NCBI RefSeq assembly: GCF_963678635.1
Contig: NC_087071.1
Location: forward strand, 10,089,842-10,153,841
Reading direction: 5' to 3'
DNA from: Symsagittifera roscoffensis
Taxonomy: Eukaryota; Xenacoelomorpha; Acoela; Convolutidae
Length of the DNA stretch: 64,000 nt
Position numbers and translations under genes: made by a program. Position 1 is the first letter of the stretch, and every line of letters starts with the position of its first letter. This document shows, piece after piece, positions 20,270-33,500 of the stretch. Under the pieces are notes generated by a model. The model saw only the letters and a program-made list of their open reading frames with translations. It was not told the DNA's origin and did not search any database.

Positions 20270-22333
20270 GTAGAATATTGCTGGAAACAATTTTTGCAAT
20301 TGAGGTAAGCGAAGCAAAATTTATGTTCAGCTACTTATTTTACTCGCTGGGTAGCTTTTTTTCTCTTAAAAACAATGCATGACTACGCTTGCACAAGATG
20401 CACGGCGGAATCTTAGACTTATCCAGTTTTTAACTACATACATTGGGATTCGCTGCAAAATTATAAATTGTTTTTAGCTTAACCCGTTGCTCACTTTTTG
20501 CCTTAAAGTTGAGTACACTTAATCTCTCGTGCCCCTCGGCCTTTTCTTTCAGCCAGTTATTGAAACTTAAGAATGTTGGGCGCAGTCAATTATGCCTTAC
20601 AGTATGTATGGACCATGCTTCCTCGAGGTTAGGAGCAAGTTTACTAGAAGCTTGGATTAGGAGGTTAACATTGTTTAGATCGTCGTTGAATGACATTGAT
20701 TTGAAAACTTTTACCAGGCCGGTTATGGCAGAGGAGAAACTAATGACCTTTTTCGAATTGTGCTTCTTAATTGGAGGAAAAGCACACAATTTATCCAGAT
20801 GCGCGCAAACAATATGAATTTTTGCCCAAACTTAGGCCAGTACGTCGTTATACATAACGCCACTATAACTAAATTCCCCAATTGCGGTTTTTGCTTTGCC
20901 TGTGGCGAGTGTCAAGTATCACAATTTCGTATCATCTGTGATAACAGCAGAATCATCCGCTGACTTGAAGTGACCAAACCATTCATTCCAGTTTAACGGA
21001 TTGCCGTCGAGCTGGGCCAACTTACATTAAGGAAAATGATCTTTGCATCTATGCATTTTTATTTCCACGCACTCAGTAGCGGATAGGGGTCAATTAGATG
21101 AACAAGCTTGGTTCGGCTTAGCAGAAGACGTTGCGTAGGCTTCGTTGATGGGTGATAACCAGTATAATTATAACTGACAAAAAGCGGAACAATAAGAATT
21201 AACTGATTGAGCCTTGAATTACATGCTCGCACCACTAGTATACGGGACGGCTGTGTTACACTTTGGGACAAAAGTTGTCACAAAAAAATTTCAGCATTAA
21301 AACATTGCACAGACGTGACGATAGGAGTTACAGCTGCCAATCGCCGCTGGGGTAACACGTGTGCACTAGAATGCACATTGTTAACTGGGAATGAAACAGA
21401 TGGAACAGAAGCTTGCAATAGCAAAAAGCTCGCACTGCCAAACTGAGGCATATCCCGATGTTCCTTACTATAGATTCCAGGGTCACCCAAGGCTATGTGC
21501 CCATATTTATGATAATTATTTGTGTAAATTGTATGAACGAGGTTGGCAGAAGTCATCGGTTCTGAGGAAATTGTTATACGAGTGAAGGCCAGCAAGCTGT
21601 AGTTCGTTTGGTCGCAACTTTTGAAATGGGCTGACTTACTCCTCAAGTTGAATTATCGTCAAGCTCAAACGCTTTCATTTCCATTTCATTTAATTGTTTT
21701 TTATGACTTTCAGCTAGTTGTTACAGTTCCGGCCGACATTTTTCATACCTAAGACATTTCTTTTGCTCCTTAATCCTTATAGATACTTGACACTGCCTTT
21801 GCAGCTTGTCGTGGCGTCGCATTACCACAGCTCTTTCATGCCGTTTCTCTTTTGACGATATAGTGTGAACATTCGACATATTTGCCAGATTATGTTATTC
21901 ATGTTTTCAATTTTTCCCCAGACATATTAGAAACCTTAGACCTGTTTTTAGATAATCGCGCTTGTGGTTTTCTTGTTTTGTACTAGCTTGAGGATATCCC
22001 AGATCAAGTTTCTTGTAAAGCCCTCATGCTTCCTGTATTGGTGGGTGCTGGTACCGACAAATGTTCAAGGCACATCTTGTAACTCTGAGCTTCGTGCATT
22101 ACTTTATCGTTCAATTCAGTTACTTTCTCAAGCCAAAGGTTTTGCTGATCAATTATTTTTTCAGGGTTTTCCGTTTTTCCCTGTAACTCAATTATTTGCT
22201 CATTTACGTCAACAGTCTTTTCCAACGAAATTTCACAATTGTAAACAGCATCATCAGTTTTTTGCGGTGTCACTACTATTCCCGGTGAATCTCGGTATTT
22301 GAGATATAATGAGTGACCCAGAAAGCAGCTCAT
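20270..22333 (-). pseudogene. gag: BEL/Pao gag relic
   Basis: Minus strand. A coiled-coil-like N-terminal ORF (22004-22333) is followed by charged helical remnants (about 21640-21880). The capsid-like core contains GNPLNWNEWFGHFKSADDSA (about 20955-21010) and a TGKAKTAI segment (about 20890), both hallmarks of BEL/Pao gag. Another block reads LCAFPPIKKHNSKKV with a later LIQASSKLAPNLEEAW (20586-20789). A Cys-rich piece near 20290-20320 may be the decayed zinc finger. Stops and frameshifts throughout show it is dead. Confidence 0.8.
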
Positions 22334-25300
22334 TTTCTAGATTTACCCGTGTTTGAAATAACTTGGGTAACTTATTTTGTAACTAACCATCCATGTTTTC
22401 TAAAATTGGTACTATTTTACGGATGTTCCTTTAATAGGAAACAAGATCCAAATTGAGACACTGTACTGATAAATAATTAAATCATTTTTAAAATATCAAC
22501 ATTAATTTACAAAATGAGGTAACATGAAGCCTCAAAGCTTCTTTCTGAAGCCAAACTTTTAAAGCTTTTTGAGCTTTAAATGGTTAGCTGTTACAATTTT
22601 TACGCGTTTTAAGATTGTTAAGATTCTCGCTTTAAGGAATTAGAAGGAGAAGAGTCTTTAACTCAAGGGAGGAAGGCTGGTAACCTCTTTATACTTCCCA
22701 ATTAGAACCTGGTCCTTAGCCTTACGCTCAGAGATAAAGTATTTGATGACGTTCAGAACGAGAATATCTTTTGAAACTAAACTTTGCTCTATATCCTCAC
22801 TTCCGTTGACTCTAAATTACGATTGCAGTAACAATTGTCTTAAACCGTAACAACTAACTGATAAATTCCCACTATTCAACTTGCGGTTGCTGTTGCTGCG
22901 GTGCCTACTTATACACTTATTAAGCCCGTCGTGCCAACTTACAAGGTCGCTACGGTGGGATAAGAAGTGGTTAAGGTAGTACTGTATTGTTTTCTGAGCG
23001 TCCCTAGCTTTTATGTTCAAACCTAAAGCTGATTTTTTAAATGAAGTTTCTTTTTGAGCTTCTGCAACGGAGCGGGAAGTTTGCGAAGCGTGTGATCAAA
23101 CGAGCTAGCTCGTAGAACGAATGCCAAACACTTAAGGGTTTTATGATAATGCTACGGCTACGTTACGCTTAAGATAAAATGGTTTTGGAAAACTAAATAG
23201 GTTTATTGAAATCCAAAAACGGAGTAAACCTAAGGATGAAAAGTTCAGTTTATCCACTTACTATCCCAGAACTTGATCACTTAGCATTACTCTCACGCAA
23301 TGAAGTCAATAATCGGACGGGCTATTACGGCTTTGATACAACTAAAGCGAACCGAACTGGCTTTTAGATTCATCAAAGGTTTGGGGGATCAAGCATTTAG
23401 GTTAAATTTCAACAAACCACACGGAGTAAACCTGAGGATAAAAAAACTCGACTCAATTTGTCGGCTCTTTTTCCTTTCCCCACCTGTAATTTTTTCTACT
23501 CTTTGAGTTACTTTTCACATTGTCCGATCGTTATGAAAATTGACATGCAGACTAATGAGGTTATGTTAAACATATTTGGTTTTCATAAATAAGCTTTTAA
23601 AACCTTTCGTTACAACATAAAAGTGATGGTCGTCTGAGGTGGAGGTGAAAGAAAAAGAACCATTTTGCCTGCTACTTCACTACCAAACCACTTAACATAA
23701 AGTTGATTTCTTCTCACAGCACAGTTTCTGGGAACGTTTTGAAGACTTTTTTGCGCTCAATCTATAGCCTCAGAAAATAGCATAAGAAATGCTAGAATGA
23801 TCACAGGGAAAATAAAATGGAAATTGGAACAATACAACCATTAAGAAAATTTGAACTTACTTTGATTTAAGTCAATTGAAGTTCTTCTGCGGTTTTTCGA
23901 AACAGCGATATAATTATCCCACTTAACTAAATTGCTTAAAAAATTCAGTTTATATCAAAAGCTATATGGTATAACAATGATATGTTTTATTTTTTTTATT
24001 AATGTTATTTACAGTACAGTTGTTGCTAGGGGGCGGCAGCGACCCGATTTTTCCTTATGGCTTCAACCAAAATCGGGGCATACCTGGTAGATGTTTTCTC
24101 TTTGGAAGAGAAGTGGACTTTTTCCAGATGCAAAAAAATCCGTCTTGACGTGTTAGTGTTCTTAATTGGAAGAAATAATCATTAGCGATTTGCTATTTTA
24201 TCTCGTGCTCATTTTTCATCCCACACCTTTCAACTTTTTTTCGAAAACTTTTATAACGACGTCGACTCTTTTCCACCCCCACAAAACTTTGAATTATACT
24301 TTTTAAAAACTAATTTAACAATGGCATAGTAAGCAAACTATTAATTATGAACAGATTTGTTCTCCCTCCTTGTTCTCATTGTGAACAGATTTGTTCTCCA
24401 TAACATCACAAAGTTAGCCACAATAACACGTATGATGACTGTAAAATTAGAAAAAATTGGAAGGCGGGTGGGGGAGGGAGCGGAAAAGAGCCGCAGTGTC
24501 ATATTTCAGTGAAACCTGAATTGGTACACAAATTAGTCTTCGTGAACAGGTTTTTTAATCATTTGTTAAGAAGTAAAAATGCCCGTTTAGTCATAAGAAC
24601 TCGTTCATAAAAATCGATTATTTCGAAGGATGGGAGTGTGATTGAAAAGAGCCTACTTCCAAAAAAAGTTTTCAGCCCAAAAAGTTATATACCTCCATCG
24701 CATCAAATGAGACTCATAAAAAATTAAGCCCATCGACCCAATATTCAAGTGGGCTCTCTCTGATAAGAAACACACAGTCTTTTGTCACAAAAATTTCCCC
24801 AACGCAAACAATCACGATCAAAGATTTAAAAGCTGAAAAGGCGAATACTAAAGCTACTTGAAAATAAAGATTGAGGATATAGAATCAGAGCCCAAAATGA
24901 CAGTCGTTTTTTTTATTGTGTGAATGGGATATAACTTGCCCTGGGAGGAGTAAAATGAGAAAAAAAATTAGGTAAATAATGAAGATATCAGTGGTGTGAG
25001 TTAAAAACTCCACATGTCAAAAGTAGCGCTGGATAAGATCTATAAGCAGCAGTAGATTTATGGGGGGCAAGATGGGGGGGGGGGATGGACGCCCCTTACC
25101 TCAGGGATCGACCTCTGACAACCCATAGGGAACTCCAGGGTAATATTTAAAGACCTCCATTTTTGGCTGACAGACCCTAAACTTTTTAAAGGTGCCTAAG
25201 ATATCCTATGATCTGATAATAACTGAATATCCGTAATACTGAATCTCAAATATAATACGAAGAAATATGCAGACTAGCGTTCGAATCTTAATCATTATAT
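22334..25300. other. Unannotated AT-rich interval
   Basis: No gene or recognised element. It should contain the 5' LTR of the BEL/Pao relic, but nothing similar to the 14971-17393 units was found. Small features are a 9-bp hairpin near 22548-22581, two copies of GTGAACAGATTTGTTCTCC near 24350-24400, and a 10-base G run at about 25075-25084. Confidence 0.4.
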
Positions 25301-28300
25301 CACCACACTGACTTTTAAATATGATCTCTCAGATCAAGCACCATGGCTGAACTTGATCAAGACTGTCATTACATCATATTAAAAACAATAACATCGTAGA
25401 TTAATTGGCTACTGCTTTAGCAGTACCACAGCGCCTTTGGCGCCAATATATTATAATTTTGAGGTAAAGGGGAGCGGACGCCAAAAAAAATCCGATGTTT
25501 TGGTCAAAACGGTCCAAAAAGAGCCTTAAAACGCTTTTTGGACCGTTTTTTATTTTCAAATAGGAGTCTTTTAGTGCTTTTGGAAAGCTGGAAAAATCAA
25601 TGTGGTTGACCCAAATAATTTTTGAGAAAAGTGTTTGAAGTTTTTTTGAAAATCTGCCCCTCGATAATAATATTTCTATAGATAATAAGTTGATAATCTG
25701 TATAAATTCTGTACAAAATCTGTATAAAATTGAATACATGGCTGAAAACGATAGGGATTGTAACCATTTCATTTTTGACCATTCAAAATTTAAAATAACG
25801 ATTTTTTTTTCACAAATTTAACAAAATTTTGTAGGCATGAATTATTTTTCACAGTGTTATAGTGAGTTGATCTCACTGGAGGAAAACATTTTACGCTAAC
25901 TAAATGTTAACCGTTTCAAAAAATCCCTCTAAGATTTTGCAATCTAGAAGTTACCGCGATTTAAATGATCAACCTTGTCAGTGCAATTTTTAGAACAAAA
26001 TTCCATGAGAAATTAGAGAAATTAATGTAGAGCAGTAAGTTATGGCAGCGAGTTGTTTCGTCAATAGTGATTTTTGAAAAATTTTCAGATTATACATTTT
26101 TACAAAAAAATCATTGAAAAGCCTGCATTATGATTTTGTTTCAAGTACTCATATTGTCTGATTGGCGAGAATGTTGAGAAAATCAGGATATATAATTTAT
26201 ATCCTGTATATAATCTGTTTCTAGTCTGTATATAATCTGTATATAATCTGTTTTTAATTACTATATGATCCGTAGATAATCTCTAGATAATCTGTAGATA
26301 ATCTTTATAAAAACTGTGTACTTTCTGCAAGCAAGTTCATCCAAAAAAAAACAGTTTTTAAGTGTTTTGGAGAGGATTATATGATAAAGATATGCACTAT
26401 AGACTTTTTGCAAAACAAAATGCATCATAATTGTTTATTAGTACTTAATAAACGGGTTTTACTATATAAAATTACAACAGATCTGAAATCAGTTTTCAGT
26501 AGATAACCAATTTTTATCCAATTTTGTCACTGCGGACAGAGATACTATCTGTAAAAGTGTCAAAATTTGGTATCAATGACCTCACATTGTAATCCAGGTC
26601 TTAGAATGCCAGTTTTGTACAGAGCGTTGTACAGAGCAAAATCTAGAATTTGCGCTGAATTTTATCCACTAGTGTATATCACCACACTGAAACTTAAATA
26701 CGATCTCTCAGATCAAGCACCATGGCTGAACTTGATCAAGACTGTCATTACATCATATTAAAAACAATAACATCGTAGATTAATTGGCTACTGCTTTAGC
26801 AGTACCACAGCGCCTTTGCCGCCAATATATTATAATTTCCGAGGTAAAGGGGAGCGGACGCCAAAAAAATCCGATGTTTTGGTCAAAACGGTCCAAAAAG
26901 AGCCTGAAAACGCTTTTTGGACTGTTTTTTTTTCAAAAACGTTTTTTAGTGCTTTTGGAAAGCTGGAAAAATTTTTGTGGTTGACCTAAAAAAATTTTGA
27001 TAAAAGTGTTTGAAATTTTTTTGAAAATATGCCCCTCGATAATACTATTTCTATAGATTATAAGTAGATAATCTGTATAAATTCTGTACAAAATCTGTAT
27101 AAAATTGAATACATGGCTGAAAACGATAAGGATTGGAACCATTTCATTTTTGACCATTCAAAACTTAAAATAACGATTTTTTTTCACAAATTTAACAAAA
27201 TTTTGTAGGCATGAATTATTTCTCACAGTGTTATAGTGAGTTGATCTCACTGGAGGAAAACATTTTACGCTAACTAAATGTTAACCGTTTCAAAAAATCC
27301 CTCTAAGATTTTGCAATCTAGAAGTTACCGCAATTTAAATGATCAACCTTGTCAGTGCAATTTTTAGAACAAAATTCCATGAGAAATTAGAGAAATTAAT
27401 GTAGAGCAGTAAGTAATGGCTGCAAGTTGTTTCGTCAATACTGATTTTTGAAAAATTTTCAGATTAAACATTTTTACAAAAAAATCATTGAAAATCCTGC
27501 ATTATGATTTTGTTTCAAGTACTCATATTGTCTGATTGGCGAGAATGTTGAGAAAATCAGGATATATAATTTATATCCTGTAAATAATCTGTTTCTAGTC
27601 TGTATATAATCTGTATATAATCTGTTTTTAATTACTATATGATCCGTAGATAAACTCTAGATAAAATGTAGATAATCTTTTTATAAACTGTGTACATTCT
27701 GCAAGCAAGTTCCTCCAAAAAAAAACAGTTTTGAAGTGTTTTGGTGAGGATTATACGATAAAGATATGCACTATAGACTTTTTGCAAAACAAAATGCATT
27801 ATAATTGTTTATTAGTACTTAATAAACGGGGTTTTACTATATAAAATTACAACAGATCTGAAATCAGTTTTCAGTAGATAATCAATTTTTATCCAATTTT
27901 GTCACTGCGGACAGAGCTACTATCTGTAAAGTGACAAAATTTGGTATAAATGACCTCACAATGTAATCCAGGTCCTAGAATGCCAGTTTTCTTCATCTGC
28001 ACAAAGTTTCGCATCATAGTGAAATCTTTCTTGAAGAAGTGGAGTAAAAAAATTTGTTGATACAACATGAAACATTCTCAGCAAAAAATGGAAACAATCA
28101 GTGTGAAAATTTTACTAAATTCAGATGGTAGCTCTGCTCATTTGCTCTCGGTCAATGTAAAAATTTTACTGAATTTCGATGGAAATGGTGTTCAAAATGT
28201 ACATTGCAGACATGCGTTGTACAGAGCAAAATCTAGAATTTGCGCTGAATTTTATCCACTAGTGTATATCACCACACTGACATTTAAATATGATCTCTCA

Positions 28301-30137
28301 GATCGAGCACCATGGCTGAACTTGATCAAGACTGTCATTACATCATATTAAAAACAATAACATCGTAGATTATTTGGCTACTGCTTTAGCAGTACCACAG
28401 CGCCTTTGCCGCCAATATATTATACTTTTGAGGTAAAGGGGAGCGGACGCCAAAAAAATCCGATTTTTTGGTCAAAACGGTCCAAAAAGAGCCTGAAAAC
28501 GCTTTTTGGACCGTTTTTTTTTTCCAAAAAAGAGTCTTTTAGTGCTTTTGGAAAGCTGGAAAAATCATTGTGGTTGAGCTAAAAAAAATTGATAAAAGTG
28601 TTTGAAATTTTTTTGAAAATCTGCCCCTCGATAATAATATTTCTATAGATAATAAGTAGATAATCTGTATAAATTCTGTACAAAATTTGTATAAAATTGA
28701 ATACATGGCTGAAAACGATAGGGATTGTAACCATTTCATTTTTGACCATTCAAAATTTAAAATAACGATTTTTTTTCACAAATTTAACAAAATTTTGTAG
28801 GCGTGAATTATTTTTCACAGTGTTATAGTGAGTTGATCAGCTGGAAAAATCATTGTGGTTGACCTTAAAAAATTTTGATAAAAGTGTTGGAAATTTTTTT
28901 GAAAATCTGCCCCTCGATAATAATATTTCTATAGATAATAAGTTGATAATCTGTATAAATTCTGTACAAAATCTGTATAAGATTGAATACATGGCTGAAA
29001 ACGATAGGGATTGTAACCATTTCATTTTTGACCATACAAAATTTAAAAAAAAAAAAATTTTCACAAAATTTTCAAAACTTTGTAAGCATGAATAATTTTC
29101 ACAGTGTTATAGTGAGTTGATCTCACTGGAGGAAAACATATTAGGCTAACTAAATGTCAACCGTTTCAAAAAATCCCTCTAAGATATTGCAATCTAGAAG
29201 TTACCGCGATTTAAATGATCAACCGTGTCAGTGCAATTTTTAGAACAAAAGTCCATGAGAAACTAGAGAAATTAATGTAAGGCAGTAAGTTATGGCTGCG
29301 AGTTGTTTCGTCAATAGTGATTTTTGAAAAATTTTCAGATTATACATTTTTACAAAAAAATCATTGAAAAGCCTGCATTATGATTTTGTTTCAAGTACTC
29401 ATATTGTCTGATTGGCGAGAAGGTTGAGAAAATCAGGATATATAATATATATCCTGTTTATATTCTGTTTCTAGTCTGTATATAATCTGTATATAATCTG
29501 TTTTTAATTACTATATAATCCGTAGATAATCTCTAGATAATCTGTAGATAATCTTTTTATAAACTGTGTACATTCTGCAAGCAAGTTCCTCCAAAAAAAA
29601 CAGTTTTGAAGTGTTTTGGTGAGGATTATATGATAAAGATATGCACTATAGACTTTTTGCAAAACAAAATGCATTTTAATCGTTTATTAGTACTTAAAAA
29701 ACGGGGTTTTACTATATAAAATTACAACAGATCTGAAATCAGTTTTCAGTAGATAATCAATTTTTATCCAATTTTGTCACTGCGGACAGAGCTACTATCT
29801 GTAAAATTTGGTATCAATGACCTCACAATGTAATCCAGGTGTAAAAATGCCACTTTTCTTCATCTGCACAAAGTTTTGAAACATAGTGAAATCTTTCTAG
29901 AAGAAGTGGAGTAAAAAAATTTGTTGATACAACATGGAACATTCTCAGCAAAAAATGGAAACAATCAGTGTGAAAATTTTACTAAACTCAGATGGTAGCT
30001 CTGCTCATTTGCTCTCGGTCGTGGGAAAAATTTTACTGAATTTCGAAGGAAAGGGTGTTCAAAATGTACATTGCAAACATGCGTTGTACAGAGCAAAATC
30101 TAGAATTTGCGCTGAATTTTATCCACTAGTGTATATC
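25301..30137. repeat. Three-unit tandem array, unit length 1.4-1.9 kb
   Basis: Units start at CACCACACTGA at 25301, 26680 and 28270, and the array ends with AGTGTATATC at 30128-30137. Unit lengths are about 1379, 1590 and 1868 bp. Units 2 and 3 share an extra segment of about 230 bp before the end (27990-28220 and 29855-30085) missing from unit 1. Unit 3 also has an internal duplication of about 280 bp (around 28560-28840 repeated at 28850-29110). Each unit includes a 16-bp-stem hairpin and a patch of short ATAATCTGTAT-type repeats. No conserved ORF spans the units, so it is satellite-like or non-autonomous rather than coding. Confidence 0.85.
25506..25549. repeat. Conserved hairpin within each array unit
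   Basis: Arms AAAACGGTCCAAAAAG and CTTTTTGGACCGTTTT pair perfectly around a 12-base loop. Equivalent hairpins lie at 26885-26928 (one change, giving a G-T pair) and 28474-28517 (perfect). Confidence 0.8.
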
Positions 30138-30205
30138 CGCCCCTGAACCTCAGATCATTCGAGTCAAAAAAAACTACAAGCTGTTTTTTTTCTTTTGTTA
30201 CACAG

Positions 30206-30537
30206 GTACGCCTAATTCTTTCAACCAAGATCTTTGTCATAACTAGAAAAAATGTACGATTACTTTGCGGACACTGTTGGAGTCTTCAAAGATTTTTGGA
30301 CAGGATACGCCCTCATTTACTCTGCCATCTCCCTGCTTATTATAAACGTGAAAGGCGCAGCTTTCAGGAAAGTCTACTCCCTCGAACCAATAACTTCCGG
30401 ACTCTGGAAGCCTGGTGAGCCGAACAATGCTTATGTGGAAAGCTGCACAGCCGTACGGGGAAAAATAAATGATGTCCCTTGCTAGGAAAACCAAACCTTT
30501 CTGTGTCAATTTGTGCCAAAAAATAGACGAAAAAATT
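30206..30537 (+). pseudogene. C-type lectin-like domain exon or fragment
   Basis: The translated frame has the signature of a C-type lectin-like domain: FWTGYA, then LWKPGEPNN followed by a Glu and Cys (YVESC), then NDVPC and, after an in-frame TAG at 30483-30485, TFLCQFVP. These match the W-x-G, W-x-x-GEPNN, E-x-C, ND-x-x-C and F-x-C positions of the fold; such domains bind sugars or proteins outside the cell. A polypyrimidine run ending in ACACAG at 30205 looks like a splice acceptor, but the frame is closed by TAA codons between there and the ATG at 30252. It is therefore most likely a decayed or partial exon immediately right of the satellite array. A functional exon using a different acceptor, or a readthrough, is less likely. 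Confidence 0.6.
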
Positions 30538-33500
30538 AAAATTACTCATCGATTTTTTATACGGGTTGTATACTTAATGATATTGATCATGCCCGGCGCT
30601 AAAAGTGTGAAAAGTTTTGTAATCTTGGTTTCAATTGAAACTTTTTGAATACACATTAATTATGACCCTTTTCCAGATTTCTACTTCAAAATTGTGGAAA
30701 AAGTTCCAAATTTGATGGTGACATTTGACTAAGTTAAGCCGGAGAAAACAATTAGGTTAAATAAGCTACTCTTAGGGCTCATTAAATGAATCTTTTCATA
30801 CATTTTTTGGCTCTTTTCTTCTCACCCTCCACCACATTTAGTTTTTCAGTTTTTCTAGTGCTTGACGAGTTAAAACCTTGATCCTAAAGACGTTTTATTC
30901 CATATATTAAAACCATAAATTTTGACAACAATTTAAACAGTATCACTGAGGACAAGATTGAGTAAGCTACGTTTTGAGCCTAATAAACATGCTTCACATT
31001 GGAGAACTTTGGAATCGTTTTCGTGCAGCTCCTCACATTCCCCATATGTAGTAACAGAAAAGTCTTGAGCCTCCCAATGGAGGTTTAAGCTTTTTCCCTT
31101 CTCAATGCCCTTCCCCCACCTCGCTTTTTTGCTGTAACAAGTTTAAGTAATGAGAACAAATTTGTTTTTATGAGCTAATAATTCCGGATAATTCTATAAC
31201 AATCTGATAATGCAAAAGACATTTTTACTTGTGAAAGTTCTCGGGTACAGGGGGGAGAGATCCGAACTTTTGCTATAATTAACCATTTTTTACTGGAATG
31301 GCTATAATTTTTTGCGGGCTATACTTTCCTATAGAGGCTACACGTATCGAACGAAATCTTCAATTCCTGCTAAAAAAACGAAAATTCAAATCTACCAGAA
31401 CATTTTTTTGAAAAATTTAATAAAGCAGAAATTCCTTATTTTTAATCTTGTTTTTGATCAAAAATTACCTAAATATGGGCTATTTTTAGCTATAAAAACA
31501 TCTGTGAGGGGAGCGTGACCGGTAGCGTGACGTTTGCATTATCCGCTAGGTCATCAGTCCTGAGAAGTAGTAATAGTTGTAGCATTACAATACAAAGTAA
31601 CACTTGTTATAAGAAGTCTTAATTTGCGTTGTACTGCTCCGACTTTTGTGTGCACTCGAAACATGTAGAAGAGATGTTTAATTCGATGCTTTGAGCATTG
31701 AAATGATTTTAAGTTATTCATCTAGAAAATGTATAATTCTACTGTTAGATGTGAAAAAAAAAGTTTGTACAAAAAATACAGAAAATTTGATTACATTATC
31801 TACAGAAACACTCTATTCAGATAAAAAGCTTTTGCTGATTTTGTGTAACATAGGGAAAACCCCAGAATTCACCGAAAGCTCGAAATTTCCACTTTCATCA
31901 GCCTTTAAAACTTTCTAATTTTTTAGTTATGTGTGTTATTATGGCTGAGCGCGCAATGTTTCGAAATAAAAGATGAAAAAAAAGTCTGTGCGTAGTTGCT
32001 CGTAATTAGAATTACAAAATTGTATTTAAAAATGGTAAGACAAGAAGAGAACAAAATGTTTGATATTGGTTTTTCTTCACCGTCAGCAACTTTATTAAGG
32101 AATATGGACTAAAAAAATCAGAACAAACATATTAGGTCTTCAGATTTAACCAGGTAAAATCGTTCTTTATACCTGTGAGGCTTGACGAACGGAAGAAGAG
32201 CTGTTTTATTAAACGTGGGGTGGCAGTTCATCCAAAAACAATAACTTATAAATTATACAAAGCATTAAAATAATAACAGGGCAAAAAAAAAAAATATATA
32301 GTGCAGAGTGAAAACAAAAGCCGTATTTCGAGGCCCCTGTTAGCGCACAGGTTTGTCAATCTGATGAGGCAATTACATTTTTCTCTAGAATCAAAAAATT
32401 GGCTAATGTAGATAAAACTATTCGAATATAAAAATGCGAATAAATCGGAATCGGTTTGCAATGAAAATTGTTAAAGAAAAGTGGTCTGAAATGAATTTGA
32501 ATTCAGGCATTTCAGATAACTGAAATTAGCTCTTAACCAGTCCCTTATTTGTTTTTCTGAAATTCATTTTTATAATGCAATATTATAAGAAATTTGATTA
32601 TCTAAACTGCAAAACTTTGTGTCAGTGTAAAAAAGGGAACAAATTTTTCCAAAATTTTTACAAGAAAATGCTGTATGATTACTTTCTAACAATTTTCTAT
32701 GTAAACTTGTCAGGGCGGGGGATTGAAATATTGGTAGAAAAACCTTGAACTTGACTGTTCTAATAAAACTATTACTTTTAACAATTCTCTTTTTTCTTTT
32801 TTACAAATGATTTTTTTAACGGGAAACACTTAGAACTGAAAAAGGTCCGGCCAAAATTTATTGGAAGTGATACAGGCGCGGACAGAAGTGGTTGGCCCGA
32901 GGCTCGGAACAGTGAAAAAAAACACCTATACTATTTATTTGTATGGAACGACACGCCACTTAACGTTGATCCGACTGGCTTTTTGTTACTGTACTAATTA
33001 CCATAACTGCTGTTACATGAATCTATACCGCATCGCCACTAAGTTATGCATCTTTTCTGAGCGTGGATTCCAAAAAACTGATAGCTCAACAGTTCTCAAA
33101 AAATGAAATTGTACAAATAGATGAAAGCTCAGCAAAGAAAAAACTATGCCTGAATTTTTTAGACCGAAAGTGTAACACTATTTCGTTCTATCTCTTACTC
33201 GAAAAAAAAGAAAAAGTGTTTTGATCAGCAAAGCGGTCAAGCTAAAATTAGTTTTTTCAATTTAGGAGACCGATAGAAAACTCAAATATATCCTTAACAA
33301 TTTAGTACCCTAGTACAACAGGGGAACCTCCAACCCCAAAAAGTTTTTGGGAAAACAAAACTCTATCTGGACAGAAAAAAATCCTATAAATTTTTGCAAA
33401 CTGTGCAGATAGTTGTTTCCAAAAAAGACAATTCCAAGAAAAAAAAAACAAGGAAAAAAATGAAAAAGGCCGTTTTTGCATGCACCCGTTCAAAACTTAA

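Noticed and set aside
28067-28351. Short plus-strand ORFs repeated in array units (around 28067 and 29934)
   Set aside because: They are shared because the units are duplicated. They contain no domain, differ by frame-breaking changes between units, and are absent from unit 1.
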